A stretch of DNA of 64,000 nucleotides from assembly GCA_002841375.1 (NCBI GenBank), contig PGZO01000001.1, positions 186,001-250,000 of the forward strand, read 5' to 3'. Below, piece after piece: positions 7,616 to 16,070 of the stretch. How positions within the stretch are numbered: the stretch's first letter is position 1; every line of letters begins with the position of its first letter. The notes beneath the pieces were generated by a model, which had not been told where the DNA came from, did not search any database, and was given only the letters and a program-made list of their open reading frames with translations. Source of the DNA: Firmicutes bacterium HGW-Firmicutes-7. GTDB lineage: Bacteria; Bacillota; Clostridia; Lachnospirales; Vallitaleaceae. The translations under genes were made by a program, and so were the position numbers.

Positions 7616-10032
7616 TTATTAAAAAATACAGTTGTAAAAGATTCGCTGGAATTACAGATAAAAGCATTGAATTTCAAGATGGACTAAACGTCATTCTAGG
7701 GCCTAATGAAGCAGGTAAAAGTACTTTGGTAGAAGGGATTCATTCAGTTCTCTTTAAAACAACAAAGCTTGATAATAGAGCAGTAGAAGATAAATATTTT
7801 CGCAGCAAATTTATGCCAGTACCAGCAGGGGATAGCATTGATGGGGAAGTGATCCTGTCCCATGTTGATGGAGACTATACCATAAGTAGAGAATGGGGAT
7901 CACAACCTTATTCTCAATTGCGTTTGCCAAGTGCGATTATGCTGAAAAATGAAGAAAGCATTCATGAGGTATTAAAGGATATTTTAATGTTTGGAGAAAG
8001 CACCTACAGTAGTATACTTTTTTCTAAACAAATTCATATAAAAGAAGCATTAGAGAAAATAACAAAGAACAGAGAAGCAACGAGTGAAGTGAGTTCATTG
8101 TTAAGAAAAGCAATCATGGAGCTTGATGGCATTTCATTGGATGACCTATGTCAAAAAATTGATACCGAAATAAGTCAATTACTTAAAAGATGGGATATAG
8201 AGAGAAACTATCCAGAAAACAACAAAGGCATAAGTAATCCCTATAGAAATGGTTATGGAGAAGTCGTTGAAAGCTTTTATAAAAAAGAAACGATAAGATT
8301 GGCCATGAAAGAAGCAGAAGAAGCTGAAAAACAATTCGATCAAATATGTACACAAATGAAAGATGTTGAAGCGCAGCTTATTATGTTAAAGGATAAAAAA
8401 GAAGCGTTAGAAAAATTAGAAAATGATGTTATTCAGAGATCTATCCTTGAACCAAAAATCATGCAGTTAGATAAAGAACTTGTCACGCTTTTTAAAATCA
8501 ATCAAGATTGGCCTCAAAGTGAGCTGATATTGAAACAATTAAACCTTGAGATTGATAAGTTGGAGGAAGATTACCAAACACTTGATAGCGAAAAAGAACG
8601 AGCGAAACAAGTAGTAGAAAAAAATACGTTGGTAAATGATTTAGCTAAAGTGGACAAGCTGAATTCCCTTATTACGGATCTGAAAAATAAAATAATTGGT
8701 ATGAATAATATTGCAAAGGAAGACATTGACATATTAGAACACAATTACAATGAAATGTTAAGAACAGAAGCGATGATGAAAGCTGGAGTCATAATCGGTA
8801 AAGCAAACCAAGTATCGATTGAGGCCAAGGTTGTTGTGACGAAGGACCTAGAGGAGCCCGTCATGATTAATAGTGGTGATGCTTTTCGTGCGAATGGCTA
8901 TATAAAAATTGAAGCGGGTCATCTATTTGAAATTGAGCTTAAGTCAGGAGATATTGATTTTAAAGAGCTAAGAGTTCGTTATTCACAATATAAAAGCAAC
9001 TTAGAAGCGCGCCTTCAAGCACTAGAAGTTACTAGTATTGAACAGGCGAAGTTGAATAAAGAAAAACTTGAGGCCCTTAAAAGTGACCTAAATAGTTATA
9101 GCCATCAAATGAACGGGTTGTTAGGTGACAGCAACTATAATGCCCTAAAGAAAAAATTAGACGCCTTTGGAGATTTAAGCCAAGTTAAAACACTACCAGA
9201 AATCGAGCTAGAACTGAAAAATATCAATTCAAAGAAAATAGAAGCCATATCAAGTAAGAAGGCATTAGAAAGCAACTTACAACAATGGTGCGATGACTAC
9301 ATCAACTTAGAGGGATTATTCAACAAGATCATTGAGATTAAAATGGTGCAGAAAACAGACAAAGACCAATTAGATAAGCTGGCACCTTTACCAAAAGAAT
9401 ATGAAACGAGTGACTTATTTAGAAGTCAACTGGCACATACAAGAAGATCCTATGAAGCGTCACAAAATTCACTGGCGAAATTAAAAGAAGATTACTATGA
9501 GGGTGAAAGGAACTTACCTAAATCAAGCTATGAAGAATTATCCAAAGAATATATTGAAGAGGAAGGCTTATTTGCAAAGAGGTTACAAAAGGGACAAAAA
9601 TTACTTAGGATTAAAGAGACTTTTGAACAGACTCGACAGCGTATGGATGACGCTTCATTTTCGCCTGTAATTGAGGCCTTTTCAAAGTATATAGACCTTC
9701 TTACAAATGGGCAGTACAAGGCTTGTGACATTGACGATGCATTTAACTTGAAATTGGAGAGAGGGCAAGAAACGATTATGCCTATAAATCTACTCTCAAC
9801 TGGTACGTATGATTCAGTAGCTTTGGCACTCAGACTCTCGATTCTTGAGTATATTTTGGGTGAAAAAAAGGGCTTTCTGATTTTGGACGATTGTCTCGTA
9901 GACTTAGATCCATATCGTAAAGAAATGGCCATACAATTAATTAATAGCTTTTCAAAAAAACATCAGGTTATTTTTACGACTTGTAGCCCTGAAACGGCAA
10001 AGCTTCTCGGTGGCCATGTCATTCATATGTAA
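7612..10032 (+). CDS. SbcC/YhaN-like AAA ATPase with coiled coil
   Basis: 806 residues, the ABC/SMC-type partner of the preceding nuclease. The Walker A motif GPNEAGKSTL is at residues 31-40; two long charged, coiled-coil-prone segments occupy roughly residues 220-370 and 450-690; the signature LSTGTYDSVALALR is near residue 726, and Walker B FLILDDCLVDLD near residue 753. The signature has LSTGT instead of the canonical LSGGE, as in YhaN. No clear zinc-hook CxxC is seen at the apex, so it is closer to YhaN than to classical SbcC. It is shorter than B. subtilis YhaN. Convergent with the DtxR-type gene 30 bp away. Confidence 0.85.
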   Translation: MIIKKYSCKRFAGITDKSIEFQDGLNVILGPNEAGKSTLVEGIHSVLFKTTKLDNRAVEDKYFRSKFMPVPAGDSIDGEVILSHVDGDYTISREWGSQPYSQLRLPSAIMLKNEESIHEVLKDILMFGESTYSSILFSKQIHIKEALEKITKNREATSEVSSLLRKAIMELDGISLDDLCQKIDTEISQLLKRWDIERNYPENNKGISNPYRNGYGEVVESFYKKETIRLAMKEAEEAEKQFDQICTQMKDVEAQLIMLKDKKEALEKLENDVIQRSILEPKIMQLDKELVTLFKINQDWPQSELILKQLNLEIDKLEEDYQTLDSEKERAKQVVEKNTLVNDLAKVDKLNSLITDLKNKIIGMNNIAKEDIDILEHNYNEMLRTEAMMKAGVIIGKANQVSIEAKVVVTKDLEEPVMINSGDAFRANGYIKIEAGHLFEIELKSGDIDFKELRVRYSQYKSNLEARLQALEVTSIEQAKLNKEKLEALKSDLNSYSHQMNGLLGDSNYNALKKKLDAFGDLSQVKTLPEIELELKNINSKKIEAISSKKALESNLQQWCDDYINLEGLFNKIIEIKMVQKTDKDQLDKLAPLPKEYETSDLFRSQLAHTRRSYEASQNSLAKLKEDYYEGERNLPKSSYEELSKEYIEEEGLFAKRLQKGQKLLRIKETFEQTRQRMDDASFSPVIEAFSKYIDLLTNGQYKACDIDDAFNLKLERGQETIMPINLLSTGTYDSVALALRLSILEYILGEKKGFLILDDCLVDLDPYRKEMAIQLINSFSKKHQVIFTTCSPETAKLLGGHVIHM

Positions 10033-10061
10033 ACTCCTTATGAATGTAAAATATCTCTTCC

Positions 10062-10493
10062 CTAAAAATTCAGCTTAAAAGCTTCATACTTATTTTTTAT
10101 ATCAGGATTCTCAGAAATGAATTTATTTAAGATATATATACCTTCCATAGTGCTAAGGCTTACATCGTGTTCTATCAGTTCAGTATCTTTGAGCAGATTA
10201 TCTTTTATACCAAGATTTCTCAAAAACTCTTGTATAATTTCATGTCGTTCCAACAGAAAAGCCCCTATGGCCGTGCCCTCTTCTGTAAGTTGAATAATTC
10301 CGTATTTTTGATAGTCTACCAATCCCAACTCACTTAATTTCTGAACCACTTTAGTTGTTGATGATGGGCGAACATTCAAATGATCAGCTAGTTGGTTAAT
10401 ACGTACATATCCTTCTTTTATGCAAGTCCTATAAATCATTTCTAAGTAATCTTCTAAGCAAGAGGTCAATTTTTTGTTCTCAATATCCAGCAT
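10062..10493 (-). CDS. DtxR/MntR-family metal-dependent transcriptional regulator
   Basis: About 143 residues. The N-terminal winged helix reads SCLEDYLEMIYRTC, VRINQLADHLNVRPSSTTKVVQKLSELGLVDYQKYG, the usual DtxR arrangement, followed by a dimerisation/metal domain with HEIIQEFLRNLGI, ELIEHDVSLSTMEGI (metal-ligand Glu and His). There is no C-terminal SH3-like domain, so it is MntR-like in size. Start: ATG at 10493 has GAGG 7 nt upstream; a TTG at 10535 with AAGGGG upstream would add 14 residues. It is divergent from feoAB, so it is probably the Fe(II)-responsive repressor of that operon. Confidence 0.85.
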   Translation of the reverse strand: MLDIENKKLTSCLEDYLEMIYRTCIKEGYVRINQLADHLNVRPSSTTKVVQKLSELGLVDYQKYGIIQLTEEGTAIGAFLLERHEIIQEFLRNLGIKDNLLKDTELIEHDVSLSTMEGIYILNKFISENPDIKNKYEAFKLNF

Positions 10494-10680
10494 TTTATAT
10501 CCTCGAACTGTATGAAATTCCTTATCTTTTTCCAAATATTACATCCCCTTTTTCTCTTATCTGTATGTAACAAGTATAACCCGGAGTTCATATATTAGTT
10601 ATTAGATTTGGCAAATAAAGTTTCCCACAACTAATTTATGTTAGAACTTTATAAAAAAGTAATAGAAAGGGGTTTTTTAT
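10494..10680. promoter_or_regulatory. Divergent control region between the DtxR-type gene and feoA
   Basis: The 187-bp spacer must hold both promoters. TTGGCA at 10608-10613 is a possible -35 for feoA but its -10 (CTAATT/TAATTT) is weak. A hyphenated dyad CTAA-N6-TTAG at 10631-10644 overlaps that -10 and could be a repressor operator. These are weak matches; no close copy of the classical DtxR box was found. Confidence 0.35.
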
Positions 10681-10926
10681 ATGAATAATAATTTAATTCC
10701 ACTAGATCATTTACCTGTGGGTTCCTTTGGGATAGTTAAAAAACTTACTGCAGAGGGCACCGCTCGTAGAAGAATGTTAGATTTAGGATTGATTGATGAT
10801 ACAACCGTTGAATCATTAAGAAAAAGTCCAGTTGGAGATCCGATTGCATACGAAATTAGAGGAGCTGTAATCGCTTTGCGCTCAGAAGAAGCATCAAAAA
10901 TCCTTGTAGAAATAATTCACTCGTAA
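10681..10926 (+). CDS. feoA: Ferrous iron transport protein FeoA
   Basis: 81 residues, an SH3-like FeoA domain. The pattern LPVGSFGIVKKLTAEGTARRRMLDLGLIDDTTVE is characteristic, including the RRRMLDLGL helix and the PVGDPIAYEIRGAVIALR segment. FeoA is a small cytoplasmic accessory protein of the FeoB transporter. Ribosome-binding site AAAGGGG precedes ATG 10681, and feoB begins 20 bp downstream. Expression is probably controlled by the divergent DtxR-type regulator. Confidence 0.95.
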   Translation: MNNNLIPLDHLPVGSFGIVKKLTAEGTARRRMLDLGLIDDTTVESLRKSPVGDPIAYEIRGAVIALRSEEASKILVEIIHS

Positions 10927-10946
10927 ACATTATGGAGGTTTAATGG

Positions 10947-13094
10947 ATGGGTTTAACGAAACAATCTACGGGTACTTCTGCTAGAAAAGAAATGTTTGAA
11001 GTAGAATTAGCGTCACCTAATGACATAGTCATCGCACTCGCTGGCAACCCTAATACGGGTAAAAGTACAGTATTTAATAGTCTTACCGGTCTTAATCAAC
11101 ATACTGGAAATTGGCCGGGTAAAACTGTTAGTAATGCCCAAGGAAGGTTTACACATAAGAATAAAAAATATCTATTAGTTGATTTACCAGGAACATATTC
11201 CTTGTTAGCTAACTCGGTAGAAGAACAAGTAGCTAGAGATTTCATCTGCTTCGGGAACCCCCATGCAACGGTAGTCGTAACAGATGCTACCTGTTTAGAA
11301 AGAAATCTAAACTTGGTTCTTCAGATTATGGAGATTACGAATAAGGTTGTAGTATGTGTAAATCTAATGGATGAAGCTAAGAGAAAAAATACGAACATAG
11401 ACCTTGAAAATTTATCTAATCTGTTAGGCGTGCCCGTAGTAGGAACCTCTGCAAGAAGCGGAAAAGGGTTAGTAGAGCTTAAGGACATGGTGGAAAGAGT
11501 TGCTTATGGAGAGCTCAAAACTACTCCTTTAAAAATAAATTACGACAAAATTGTTGAGAAAGCAATCCAAGAAGTAGAACCTTACATTCAGGATTTAGTT
11601 GGTAATCAGATTGATAGCAAATGGGCGGCTCTTCGTCTTATTGATGGAGATAATATGCTTTTAGAATCTATGAATGATTACCTTGATGTTAATTTATCTC
11701 AAAATGATTTATTACAAAAAAAGTTAAATACTGCACGAATTGAATTAGAAACAGAAAATATTTCAATAGAAAACTTGCGGGATAGAATCGTTTCAAATAT
11801 CGTTAAGACTGCGGAGAAGATTGATAAAGAAGTCGTTTCTTTAAAAAACAAATCCCACAATCAAACGGATCGTAAAATTGATCGCGTATTAACCTCAAAA
11901 TTATTTGGCATCCCTAGTATGATTGCTCTTTTGGGCTTAATCTTCTGGATCACGATTGAAGGTGCTAACGTTCCATCTGCCATGTTGGCACAAGGTTTAT
12001 TTTGGATTGAGGGACAATTAACCGTTTTCTTTCTTTGGTTTGGTACACCTATGTGGATACATGATATGCTTGTATTAGGAGTTTATCGCACATTAGCATG
12101 GGTTGTAGCAGTAATGCTTCCACCAATGGCAATTTTCTTTCCATTATTTACTTTATTGGAAGACGTAGGCTATCTTCCTCGAGTTGCCTTTAACTTAGAT
12201 CATTATTTTAAGAAGGCCTGTGCACATGGAAAGCAAGCTTTAACCATGTGTATGGGGTTTGGATGTAATGCTGCTGGAATTATCGCCTGTAGAATTATCG
12301 AGTCTCCGAGAGAGCGCTTGATTGCAACAATTACCAATAATTTCGTTCCTTGTAATGGACGATTCCCTACCTTGATTGCGCTTGCAAGTATTTTTATCGC
12401 TAGCGCCGCGGGTGCTTTTAGTTCTTTTGCAGCTACATTATCTGTATTAGCAGCCATTGTATTAGGTGTTATAATCACATTTTTTATCTCTGGATTATTA
12501 TCAAAAACAATTTTAAAGGGATTGCCTTCTTCTTTTACGTTAGAATTACCCCCCTACAGGAAACCCCAAGTAGGAAGAATCATACTTCGTTCTATTTTTG
12601 ACCGTACATTATTCGTATTAGGTCGTGCAGTTGTTGTTGCTGCCCCGGCGGGGTTAGTGATATGGGCTATGGCGAATATCACCATCAGTGATGCAAGCTT
12701 ATTGACTTACTGTGCTCAATTCTTAGATCCATTTGCTCGATCATTAGGACTAGATGGATATATTATGATGGCCTTTATATTAGGTCTACCTGCGAATGAA
12801 ATTGTCATTCCAATTTTGATCATGAGTTATATGTCTAAAGGATTCATGCTAGAGTTAGACAGTTTAACTGAGATGAGACAATTATTTTTAGATAATGGTT
12901 GGACTTGGCTAACAGCTGTTTGTATGATGCTTTTCTCATTGAACCATTGGCCTTGCGGTACTACGCTGTGGACCATCCGTAAAGAAACTCAAAGTTGGAA
13001 ATGGACTTGGGTTTCATTCTTAGTACCAACAGCAACAGGTATTGTGGTATGCTTTATCGTTGCGCAAGGCGTAAGATTGTTTGGGCTAGTATAA
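10947..13094 (+). CDS. feoB: Ferrous iron transporter FeoB
   Basis: 715 residues. The N-terminal G domain has GNPNTGKST (P-loop, near residues 33-41), the switch region NWPGKTV and LPGTYSL, with NLMDEAKRK in the NxxD position. After a linker, the membrane core starts near residue 320 and contains the Gate repeats, with the conserved Cys in MCMGFGCNAAG (near residue 433) and the second FILGLPANEIVIPI block. Imports Fe(II) across the cytoplasmic membrane. ATG 10947 is preceded by GGAGG. There is no clear terminator after the gene, only a weak 6-bp stem near 13160-13186. Confidence 0.96.
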   Translation: MGLTKQSTGTSARKEMFEVELASPNDIVIALAGNPNTGKSTVFNSLTGLNQHTGNWPGKTVSNAQGRFTHKNKKYLLVDLPGTYSLLANSVEEQVARDFICFGNPHATVVVTDATCLERNLNLVLQIMEITNKVVVCVNLMDEAKRKNTNIDLENLSNLLGVPVVGTSARSGKGLVELKDMVERVAYGELKTTPLKINYDKIVEKAIQEVEPYIQDLVGNQIDSKWAALRLIDGDNMLLESMNDYLDVNLSQNDLLQKKLNTARIELETENISIENLRDRIVSNIVKTAEKIDKEVVSLKNKSHNQTDRKIDRVLTSKLFGIPSMIALLGLIFWITIEGANVPSAMLAQGLFWIEGQLTVFFLWFGTPMWIHDMLVLGVYRTLAWVVAVMLPPMAIFFPLFTLLEDVGYLPRVAFNLDHYFKKACAHGKQALTMCMGFGCNAAGIIACRIIESPRERLIATITNNFVPCNGRFPTLIALASIFIASAAGAFSSFAATLSVLAAIVLGVIITFFISGLLSKTILKGLPSSFTLELPPYRKPQVGRIILRSIFDRTLFVLGRAVVVAAPAGLVIWAMANITISDASLLTYCAQFLDPFARSLGLDGYIMMAFILGLPANEIVIPILIMSYMSKGFMLELDSLTEMRQLFLDNGWTWLTAVCMMLFSLNHWPCGTTLWTIRKETQSWKWTWVSFLVPTATGIVVCFIVAQGVRLFGLV

Positions 13095-13211
13095 AAAAAC
13101 AGGTTAAATCTTTAAGAACGCTTACAAAATTCATTTTCCAGTGGTTATTTGAATAATTAGGTTAATAGCGACAAATAATAACCTTTTAGACTATATTGTA
13201 AGGAGATTCCT

Positions 13212-13490
13212 ATGGATAATAAAGATTTCAATAATAGCTATGCACAAAAGATTGCTCTTCAAAAAAATAAAGACTATTCAAATAACGATCAAGACAGTGC
13301 AATTGAGAATAATAAGCATGATTTAGTTAGTAATCAAGGGAGTTCAGGCGTGAAGGATGTTCAAATGGGAGAAGAAAAATCTAAAATTGAATTGGCATAT
13401 CAAATAAGGTCAGAAAGATTTGACAGAGATGAAGAAAATCCAATGTATGATGCTTCTGATGAACCTTTTGGCGCCCCTGATCGGTTCTGA
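13212..13490 (+). CDS. Small acidic hypothetical protein
   Basis: 92 residues, not recognised. It is rich in Asn, Asp, Glu, Lys and Ser, has no hydrophobic segment or Cys, and is probably largely disordered. The C-terminus carries a run of acidic residues (RFDRDEENPMYDASDEPFG). ATG 13212 has AAGGAG 6 nt upstream, which supports a real gene. It stands alone between feoB and a terminator at 13555-13586. Confidence 0.6.
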   Translation: MDNKDFNNSYAQKIALQKNKDYSNNDQDSAIENNKHDLVSNQGSSGVKDVQMGEEKSKIELAYQIRSERFDRDEENPMYDASDEPFGAPDRF

Positions 13491-13554
13491 TCTGCATGTT
13501 ATATAAAATTAAAGAAGAAAAAAATATTAATTATAATAATATTTTAGTTTGAAG

Positions 13555-13586
13555 ACTCTGCTATAGTTACATAGTGGAGTTTTTTG
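13555..13586 (+). terminator. Rho-independent terminator
   Basis: ACTCTGCTAT, loop AGTTAC, ATAGTGGAGT: a 10-bp stem with two G-T pairs, followed by a T run. It ends transcription from the 13212 gene. Confidence 0.8.
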
Positions 13587-13629
13587 TTTGTTATTTATTA
13601 GCTCGTTCACTGGTTGTAAAGCCGCCAAC

Positions 13630-13658
13630 TTGACATTAATTTGCAGAAGGTTTAATAT
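13630..13658 (+). promoter_or_regulatory. Sigma-A promoter for the PII-like/antiporter operon
   Basis: TTGACA (13630-13635), a 17-bp spacer and TAATAT (13653-13658), about 60 bp before the PII-like gene. Confidence 0.75.
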
Positions 13659-13716
13659 TACAAGAGCAGAAAATTCTTGATAGTAATCAAAACGCAATCG
13701 AAAAGTGAGGTATAAT

Positions 13717-14055
13717 ATGCAGTTATTAATACTAGTATTAAAAAAAGTTGAGTTAACAAATGAACTAATGAAAGAGCTTGCAGAATCCGGTATCAAAGGG
13801 GGAACAACGCTAGATGGAACAGGTATGGCAAATGCCATAGCTGATATGGAGGACTTACCAATATTTGGGACATTAAGAAGTCTTTTAGTAGATGAGGAAA
13901 AAGAAAGTTGCAAGGTAATGTTATTCGTACTTAAAGTTGATCAAGTTACGAAAACAAGGGAAATTATTAAGAACGTTATTGGCGATTTAAATGCACCAAA
14001 TACAGGTATTATGTTCTCTATTCCCATTACTTATGTGGAAGGGTTAGGTGAATAG
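13717..14055 (+). CDS. PII-like signalling protein
   Basis: 112 residues from ATG 13717 (GTGAGG 6 nt upstream; GTG 13705 lies inside that site). The pattern resembles the PII/GlnB ferredoxin-like fold: first strand MQLLILVLKKVELTNELMKEL, a Gly-rich stretch GIKGGTTLDGTGMA, then KVMLFVLKVDQVTKTREIIKNVIGDL and a C-terminal strand. It lacks the classical uridylylated Tyr T-loop sequence, so it is a divergent PII relative. Its stop overlaps the next gene start by 8 bp, so it is probably co-translated with, and may regulate, the cation:proton antiporter. Partner and ligand are inference. Confidence 0.65.
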   Translation: MQLLILVLKKVELTNELMKELAESGIKGGTTLDGTGMANAIADMEDLPIFGTLRSLLVDEEKESCKVMLFVLKVDQVTKTREIIKNVIGDLNAPNTGIMFSIPITYVEGLGE

Positions 14056-15226
14056 ATTGCAATTGAATGTTTATACAAATCTGGCAATAGCACTATTTTT
14101 AGGATTATTGTCTGGTAAAATTATGAAAAAGATACATCTACCTAATGTTACAGGGTACCTTATCATAGGACTTATTACTGGGCCATATTGTTTGAAATTA
14201 CTTTCCGTGGAAGTTATTGAGCAATTCATGGTAATACCCGAAATTGCGTTAGGATTTATCGCATTCTCCATTGGATCAGAATTCAAAATTTCTTATTTAA
14301 AGAAAGTTGGAAAGTCACCTGTCATTATCGCATTTGCAGAGGCCCTTGGTGCAGTATTGATAGTAGATTTCGTGTTGATTATTACAGGACATGATATCGC
14401 ATTTTCATTAGTGTTAGGTGCTATTGCAGCAGCTACCGCACCAGCAGCAACCTTAATGGTTGTTCGTCAATATAAAGCAAAAGGACCTGTAACCAACACT
14501 TTGTTACCAGTTGTTGCTATTGACGATGCATTAGCTTTAATGCTTTTTGGTATATCTGTCGCCATCGCAAAAGCAGTTAATTCACATGGGGCGGTGTCTT
14601 TAGGTGCTTCGTTGGTCGATCCAATTGTTGAAATAGTTGGGGCATTATTTTTCGGAGCAATCCTTGGTGTGATCTTGAAATTTCTTGTTAAATGGTATAC
14701 TGGACGTGGAAATCGATTAACATCGACTATTGCAATGGTATTGTTATGCGTTGGTGTTTCACATATACTCGGTATTTCTGCATTATTAGCATGTATGGCA
14801 ATGAGTGCTGTATTTGTAAATATATCAAACATTAGTCTGACAATATTTGAGCAAGTGGATAGAATGACACCACCAATTTTTATACTCTTTTTCTTTTTAT
14901 CAGGTGCAGACCTTGATATAAGCGTATTGCCATCTGTTGGAGTAATTGGTGCGATATATGTTATTTTCCGTGTGGTTGGAAAAGTAGGTGGAGCAGCAGT
15001 TGGTGCAAAGCTTTCACACGCAAAACCTGTAGTGAAGAAATATTTGGGACTGACTTTAATACCTCAAGCAGGTGTTGCCATTGGTCTAGCAAGTGTCGCT
15101 ATGACAATCGTACCAGAATATGGAAATGAAATTAGAACGATTATATTATGTGCAACAGTGCTATACGAACTAGTTGGACCTGTTATTGTAAAGCTAGCGC
15201 TGAAAAAAGCTGGAGAGATACAGTAA
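14048..15226 (+). CDS. Cation:proton antiporter (CPA2/Kef-type membrane domain)
   Basis: 392 residues, about 11-12 hydrophobic segments and no TrkA-N or other cytoplasmic domain. CPA2 features are LPNVTGYLIIGLITGPY near the N-terminus, EIALGFIAFSIGSEFKI, and the unwound TM4 and TM5 regions AAATAPAATLMVVRQY and PVVAIDDALALMLFG, with the conserved acidic pair IDDA near residue 158 typical of electrogenic exchangers. Start GTG 14048 overlaps the PII-like gene by 8 bp; TTG 14057 is an alternative. The cation (Na+ or K+) cannot be assigned. Confidence 0.88.
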   Translation: MNRLQLNVYTNLAIALFLGLLSGKIMKKIHLPNVTGYLIIGLITGPYCLKLLSVEVIEQFMVIPEIALGFIAFSIGSEFKISYLKKVGKSPVIIAFAEALGAVLIVDFVLIITGHDIAFSLVLGAIAAATAPAATLMVVRQYKAKGPVTNTLLPVVAIDDALALMLFGISVAIAKAVNSHGAVSLGASLVDPIVEIVGALFFGAILGVILKFLVKWYTGRGNRLTSTIAMVLLCVGVSHILGISALLACMAMSAVFVNISNISLTIFEQVDRMTPPIFILFFFLSGADLDISVLPSVGVIGAIYVIFRVVGKVGGAAVGAKLSHAKPVVKKYLGLTLIPQAGVAIGLASVAMTIVPEYGNEIRTIILCATVLYELVGPVIVKLALKKAGEIQ

Positions 15227-15256
15227 AGAGATATATTTTTGACTTTTAACTTATGG

Positions 15257-15278
15257 AAAGAAGTGCATCCACTTCTTT
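15257..15278 (+). terminator. Hairpin after the antiporter gene
   Basis: AAAGAAGTG, loop CATC, CACTTCTTT: a perfect 9-bp stem 30 bp after the antiporter stop, without a T run. It may be a weak terminator or an mRNA 3' stabiliser. Confidence 0.5.
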
Positions 15279-15372
15279 AAGGCTTATATTGATAATTATG
15301 AATCATCATGAATAGAAAATGAATTGAGGATAAGTTATATCGGTGTAAAGCAAATAGATTATAGAAAAAACT

Positions 15373-15403
15373 GCATATCCCCCCAATCCCCTTCATATAC
15401 ATG
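15373..15403 (+). promoter_or_regulatory. Possible sigma-E-type promoter for spoIIID
   Basis: GCATATC (15373-15379) and CATATACAT (15394-15402), 14 bp apart, loosely match the mother-cell sigma-E pattern (ATA-containing -35, CATACAxT-like -10). spoIIID is a sigma-E target in B. subtilis. The match is imperfect. Confidence 0.35.
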
Positions 15404-15444
15404 AAATAAAGAATCTCATATTTGAGGATCATGTGGGGGGACCT

Positions 15445-15708
15445 ATGTTGAAACAGTATATCGAAGAAAGGGCAATTGATATTGCCAATTACATCATCGA
15501 AGCCAACGCAACAGTAAGACAGACAGCGAAAAAATTTGGAATATCTAAGTCCACGGTACATAAAGATGTAACTGAAAGATTGACACAAATAAATCCGTTG
15601 CTTGCCAACGAGGCAAGAAAAGTATTAGAATTCAATAAAGCGGAAAGACATATTCGGGGTGGGTTAGCGACAAAAGCAAAATATTTGGAAATAACGCACA
15701 GACTATAA
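15445..15708 (+). CDS. spoIIID: Sporulation transcriptional regulator SpoIIID
   Basis: 87 residues from ATG 15445 (GGGGGG upstream; GTG 15433 is within the ribosome-binding region). The helix-turn-helix ATVRQTAKKFGISKSTVHKDVTERL is nearly invariant in SpoIIID, and the basic C-terminal segment ERHIRGGLATKAKYLEI gives additional minor-groove contacts. It is a mother-cell transcription factor acting with sigma-E and sigma-K. Its place directly before mbl and flhO-flhP matches B. subtilis. It marks the organism as an endospore former. Confidence 0.96.
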   Translation: MLKQYIEERAIDIANYIIEANATVRQTAKKFGISKSTVHKDVTERLTQINPLLANEARKVLEFNKAERHIRGGLATKAKYLEITHRL

Positions 15709-15736
15709 GAACATCAAAAACAATGATTTTAAGAGC

Positions 15737-15774
15737 TCCTAAAGGTGAAAACTCACTTTTAGGAAATTTTTTTT
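15737..15774 (+). terminator. spoIIID terminator
   Basis: TCCTAAAGGTGA, loop AAAC, TCACTTTTAGGA: a 12-bp stem with one G-T pair, followed by AA and eight T. Confidence 0.9.
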
Positions 15775-15794
15775 ACTTTTTATAAAAATTTCCT

Positions 15795-15822
15795 TTGAAA
15801 AAAATGCATTATTGTATATAAT
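15795..15822 (+). promoter_or_regulatory. Sigma-A promoter for mbl
   Basis: TTGAAA (15795-15800), a 16-bp spacer and TATAAT (15817-15822), about 250 bp upstream of mbl. Confidence 0.6.
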
Positions 15823-15834
15823 ATAGAATAGAAC

Positions 15835-16070
15835 GACATTTAGAGAGGATTTTTAATCCTTTTATTATAGAGTAGGAAGGTTCGGCTTGCTCGTAAGGCA
15901 CCCGACTTTCTCATTTTACGAGAAACGTGTTTGAAGAACGTTCTTTTTGTAGAAAAGAAAGAAAATTCCGATGCTAACATATGCGCTCAAAATAATGATA
16001 TTGTATTAGGCATACAAGCTTTAAGGTTTCGTTAACGGGACACTATAAAATTTCAGGAAGGTGAAAGGTA
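15835..16070 (+). promoter_or_regulatory. Long structured 5' leader of mbl
   Basis: About 235 nt of non-coding sequence between the promoter and mbl. It contains a small hairpin AGGATT-TTT-AATCCT near 15846, a 7-bp pairing CTCGTAA with TTACGAG (about 15892-15926), and a 10-bp perfect palindrome AGAACGTTCT near 15938. No known riboswitch consensus was recognised. Confidence 0.4.

Noticed and set aside
9528-9932. 134-codon antisense open frame in the YhaN-like gene
   Set aside because: Lies over the conserved ATPase C-terminus; no recognisable protein pattern.
14467-14832. 121-codon antisense open frame in the antiporter gene
   Set aside because: Shadow of a membrane-protein gene; low-complexity product.
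15277-15588. 103-codon frame antisense to spoIIID
   Set aside because: Spans the spoIIID promoter and coding region; product has no resemblance to known proteins.
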